This document shows, one piece after another, positions 61,475 through 64,000 of a stretch of DNA of 64,000 bases. The notes below the pieces were generated by a model, which had not been told where the DNA came from, did no database searches, and saw nothing but the letters and a program-made list of their open reading frames with translations. Numbering within the stretch: position 1 is the stretch's first letter; each line of letters starts with the position of its first letter. A program made the translations under genes and the position numbers. Source of the stretch: Alloyangia pacifica (GTDB taxonomy: Bacteria; Pseudomonadota; Alphaproteobacteria; Rhodobacterales; Rhodobacteraceae); NCBI RefSeq assembly GCF_900116195.1, contig NZ_FOZW01000009.1:124001-188000 (forward strand), given 5' to 3'.

Positions 61475-62362
61475 TCAGCTGTCGGCGAGGAAGCGGTAGA
61501 TTTCCGTGTGGTCGGCATCCGGCCCAAGCCTGTCTTGTGCCGCCTTCCACCGAACGGACGTTTCAGCCAGAGAGCCCATCTGTAGGTTCAGGGCTTCAGC
61601 CAGATCGTTGGCGATGCCGATGTCCTTGGCCATCAGACCAAGCGCAAAGCCCGAACCGAAATCGCGGTTCAGCACGAACTGCTTCATCTTCACTTCGGTG
61701 GTATTGTTGCGTCCAGTCGACACGTTCAGCACATCCACGATCACCTCGGGCGCGAGACCAAAGGTCTCTCCCAGGATTACGCCCTCCATGGCTGCCACCA
61801 TGCCAGCGCCGGACACGTAGTTGTTGATAGCCTTCATCGCGTGGCCCGAGCCGATCTTCCCGGTACGGAAGATCTTGGCGCTCATCGCCTCGAGCACGGG
61901 CTGGATCGCATCGATCACGGTCGGTTCTCCGCCTGCCATGATCGTCAGCGTGCCATCGACTGCGCGCTTGCGCCCGCCAGAGACAGGGGCGTCTACCAGC
62001 CGGAAGCCACGCGGCTGCAGTTGCTCGGACAGGTACGTTGTGTCCGTCGGGGCGCTGGAACTCATATCGACGATGATCGCCCCGGGCGACAGCGCGTCGG
62101 CGACTCCGGCCTCTCCAAGCAGGACGTCGCGGACGATTGAGCCATTCGGCAACATCGTGATGACCACATCCGCTCCCCTGGCTGCTTCTTTCGCAGAGCT
62201 GCAGGCCGTCGCGCCCGCGGCCGCGACCTCTGCGCGCGCGGCCTCGGACTGGTCAAATCCCTGCACGGAAAAGCCGGATTTAAGAAGGTTTTCGACCATC
62301 GGCAGGCCCATCCGGCCCAGCCCGATGAATCCTACCACCGTAAGTTCATTCTTTGTGTTCAT
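61475..62362 (-). CDS. NAD(P)-dependent 3-hydroxyisobutyrate dehydrogenase family enzyme
   Basis: 295 residues. GFIGLGRMGLPMVENLLKSGF (11-31) binds the cofactor. FRLVDAPVSGGRKRAVDGTLTIM is the substrate motif and GHAMKAINNYV contains the catalytic Lys. The family oxidises beta-hydroxyacids such as 3-hydroxyisobutyrate, tartronate semialdehyde (reverse) or hydroxyglutarate. It is the first gene of the minus-strand operon feeding into the TRAP genes. Confidence 0.92.
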   Translation of the reverse strand: MNTKNELTVVGFIGLGRMGLPMVENLLKSGFSVQGFDQSEAARAEVAAAGATACSSAKEAARGADVVITMLPNGSIVRDVLLGEAGVADALSPGAIIVDMSSSAPTDTTYLSEQLQPRGFRLVDAPVSGGRKRAVDGTLTIMAGGEPTVIDAIQPVLEAMSAKIFRTGKIGSGHAMKAINNYVSGAGMVAAMEGVILGETFGLAPEVIVDVLNVSTGRNNTTEVKMKQFVLNRDFGSGFALGLMAKDIGIANDLAEALNLQMGSLAETSVRWKAAQDRLGPDADHTEIYRFLADS

Positions 62363-62387
62363 CGGCTCCTCACCCTTTTTCTCACCT

Positions 62388-62556
62388 TTGTCAGATTCGC
62401 AGACAATCTGTCAACGCAATTTCCGTACGGTCAGTCACCTCCTTCGCTTGGAGAGACGACATATTGCTATTTTCTTGAAGTTATAGCAGTGTGGTGCTTG
62501 CTTTGGGTCTTTAGACCTCACTGCCTACCGGAGCACATATGCATACAATCAGACAA
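62388..62556. promoter_or_regulatory. Divergent promoter region with three TTGTC(A/T)GATT elements
   Basis: TTGTCAGATT (62388-62397) and AATCTGTCAA (62405-62414) form a near-perfect inverted repeat. AATCAGACAA (62547-62556) is a third copy in reverse orientation. They lie between the dehydrogenase and the GntR gene, so this GntR probably controls both directions. TGCATACA at about 62540 is another GntR-like half-site. Confidence 0.5.
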
Positions 62557-62605
62557 AATGATGTGCCGGATCTGGTCCAGCCACGCACAGCTCGGGAGAA
62601 CGGGA

Positions 62606-63307
62606 ATGGGTGATTCAAAGGCTCAGAACCTGCAGATCCCACGTCGCAGCGCCACGCTGCGCTCCATGGTCGAGGACAATCTGCGAAAGGCCATCGCCTC
62701 GGGAACCTTCAAGCCCGGACAGCGGATGATCGAGCGGGATCTCTGCGAAAGAATTGGTGTCGGGCGGACCTCAATTCGCGAAGCGCTCCGCCAGCTGGAA
62801 GCCGAGGGGCTGGTGGTCAGCTACCCGCACAAGGGGCCTGTTGTCGCGTCCTTCAGCGCGGAAGAGGTGCGCCAGCTCTACGTCATCCGAGCCGAACTCG
62901 AGGGATTTTGCGGTCGCGAATTCGCGAGGCACGGATCGCGGGAAGACATCGCGAAGCTGATCCGGGCCGTTGATGCGTTTGATCGCGCGGCCCAGGGCGA
63001 TGATCAGGAGGCTCTGATAGAAACCAAGACGCACTTCTACGATGTCCTCGCCCAAGGCGCGGGTAACATCTATGTCACGCAATTCCTGACGTCGCTGCAC
63101 AACCGGATCACCCTGCTTCGAGTATCCTCGATGCGGCAACCAGGTCGCCTGCCGGAAAGCGTTCGGGAAATCCGCCTGATTTCTGAGGCGATCGCGGCTG
63201 GGGAGCCTGAGCGCGCCGAGGCCGCCTGCAAGCAGCATATTGAAAATGCCGCACGAGTGGCCATCGCGCAGGCGCTGACGGGTCAATCCAATGACGCGGA
63301 AGAATGA
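62606..63307 (+). CDS. GntR family transcriptional regulator, FCD subfamily (cluster E)
   Basis: 233 residues from ATG 62606 with GGGAG upstream; the longer frame starting at 62489 runs through the promoter region. The winged helix-turn-helix (about 13-80) includes MIERDLCERIGVGRTSIREALRQLEAEG. The FCD domain follows, with SLHNRITLLR and the EHIENAAR helix ending in the conserved His. Divergent from the dehydrogenase-TRAP operon. Confidence 0.9.
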   Translation: MGDSKAQNLQIPRRSATLRSMVEDNLRKAIASGTFKPGQRMIERDLCERIGVGRTSIREALRQLEAEGLVVSYPHKGPVVASFSAEEVRQLYVIRAELEGFCGREFARHGSREDIAKLIRAVDAFDRAAQGDDQEALIETKTHFYDVLAQGAGNIYVTQFLTSLHNRITLLRVSSMRQPGRLPESVREIRLISEAIAAGEPERAEAACKQHIENAARVAIAQALTGQSNDAEE

Positions 63308-63313
63308 TCCGCG

Positions 63314-64000
63314 CTACACCAATGCGAGCGACGCCGCGACCTCCGACAGACGCGCGCCGATTTCATCGCAGCGCTCAGGCGTGGCCTCCGCGGCCGTCAA
63401 CGAAACGGCGATGCCCGCCGATGGTTGACCGCTGGAGGCCATGACCGGAACGCCAACACAGATCATGCCCTCGCGAATTTCGCCGTTGTCGATGGCATAA
63501 CCGCGTGCGCGGACCAGCCGCATCTCGTCCTCGAACCTCTGAGCATCCCGCGAGCCGTTTGGCGTCAGCGGGGCCGGCCAGGGGTTCGAGAGCAGCCGCC
63601 GCCTTTCTTCAGGCGATATGTAGGCAAGCATGGCCTTGCCAGTGGCCGAGTAGACCGCCGGAAGCCGAAGCCCCGCGCGGAAGGTGAAGCCCAACGGCTG
63701 CTCCGAATTGCGGCAGTCCAGGTAGGTCACGTGATCTTTGTCGAGCGTAGACAGCGTGACGGTGTATGCGGACACGCCGCGGTCGGAAAGCAGAATGCGG
63801 CGAAACTCCGAAACGAGCGAGGTGCCGCTCAGGTAGGCTGCGCTCCAACGCAGGCAGTGCGAGCTGAGGGCGTACCCCTCTGTCTCTGGCCTCAAGACTC
63901 CGCAAGCCACCAGCGTTTCGCAGATCCCCAGCGCAGAGCTTTTGGGCACCCCCAGATCGCGGGACAGGTCTGACAGGCCCACGGGCCGCCCAGCCTGCGC
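63314..64000 (-). CDS. IclR family transcriptional regulator (5' end outside window)
   Basis: The frame is open to the window edge, so the true start lies beyond 64000. About 228 residues are visible. The end of the helix-turn-helix (SDLSRDLGVPKSSALGICETL) is followed by the IclR effector domain with GLRLPAVYSATGKAMLAY, ARGYAIDNGEIREGMICVGVPV and the C-terminal helix. IclR regulators control catabolic operons. The 3' end is 6 bp from the convergent GntR gene, and its target may lie outside the window. Confidence 0.9.
   Translation of the reverse strand, partial: AQAGRPVGLSDLSRDLGVPKSSALGICETLVACGVLRPETEGYALSSHCLRWSAAYLSGTSLVSEFRRILLSDRGVSAYTVTLSTLDKDHVTYLDCRNSEQPLGFTFRAGLRLPAVYSATGKAMLAYISPEERRRLLSNPWPAPLTPNGSRDAQRFEDEMRLVRARGYAIDNGEIREGMICVGVPVMASSGQPSAGIAVSLTAAEATPERCDEIGARLSEVAASLALV

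Noticed and set aside
1..64000. CRISPR arrays, tRNA or rRNA genes
   Set aside because: No regularly spaced direct repeats, cloverleaf-like segments or rRNA-like sequence were seen on either strand.

Overview
The window looks like the chromosome or a large plasmid of a marine-type alphaproteobacterium of the Rhodobacterales. The evidence is the high G+C, long translationally coupled operons (ATGA and TGATG junctions), and the abundance of ABC and TRAP solute transporters, GntR regulators and FAD/DAO oxidoreductases. The genus is inference. No rRNA, tRNA, CRISPR, phage or replication genes were seen. Almost everything is small-molecule uptake and catabolism with local regulators, so it reads as accessory catabolic DNA.

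Layout. (1) 1-2956, plus: the end of a GMC oxidoreductase, a DAO oxidoreductase and a D-threonine-aldolase/D-serine-dehydratase-like PLP enzyme. (2) 3213-20872, cluster A, divergent from a regulatory gap at 11148-11456. The minus arm is a MalEFGK-type ABC importer, class II aldolase, luciferase-like monooxygenase, alpha/beta hydrolase and a GntR regulator. The plus arm is an atypical SDR, aminotransferase, hydrolase, M20 carbamoylase, bicupin, nucleoside hydrolase and an NMT1/ThiY-like ABC importer. Together this suggests breakdown of a nucleoside-like or glycosylated N-heterocycle. (3) 21320-24228: a hydroxyacid dehydrogenase, a Tat-exported S33 peptidase-like protein and a small secreted K/A/Q-rich protein.

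(4) 25069-41111, cluster B: a GntR regulator, then a 15-kb, 14-gene operon. It holds a TctC-like protein without signal peptide, a polar amino-acid ABC importer, a GMC dehydrogenase fused to a gluconate-dehydrogenase subunit-3 domain, three DAO oxidoreductases, a 4Fe-4S Old-Yellow-Enzyme reductase, a cupin, an AroM-like protein, a creatininase-family amidohydrolase and a Rossmann dehydrogenase. (5) 41170-48826, cluster C, minus, converging on B at a shared terminator: a second polar amino-acid ABC importer, a second AroM-like protein, an SDR, a DapA-like lyase, a dihydroorotase/hydantoinase-like enzyme and an Asp/Glu (hydantoin) racemase. B and C share AroM-like paralogues and ATATCAC half-sites in their upstream regions, so they may form one regulon for an imported cyclic amide or amino-acid-like compound.

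(6) 49900-56585, cluster D: an XRE regulator divergent from hydrolase-TRAP(PQM)-M20 hydrolase, the last with a ~109-residue C-terminal extension. (7) 56589-57334: decayed insertion-sequence DNA, including an IS30-type transposase remnant and a 72-bp repeat also found at 3066-3137. (8) 57472-64000, cluster E: TRAP(PQM), a carboxymuconolactone-decarboxylase-family protein and a 3-hydroxyisobutyrate-dehydrogenase-family enzyme, divergent from a GntR regulator, then a truncated IclR regulator. Functions are assigned from motifs and family memory only; substrates are not determined.
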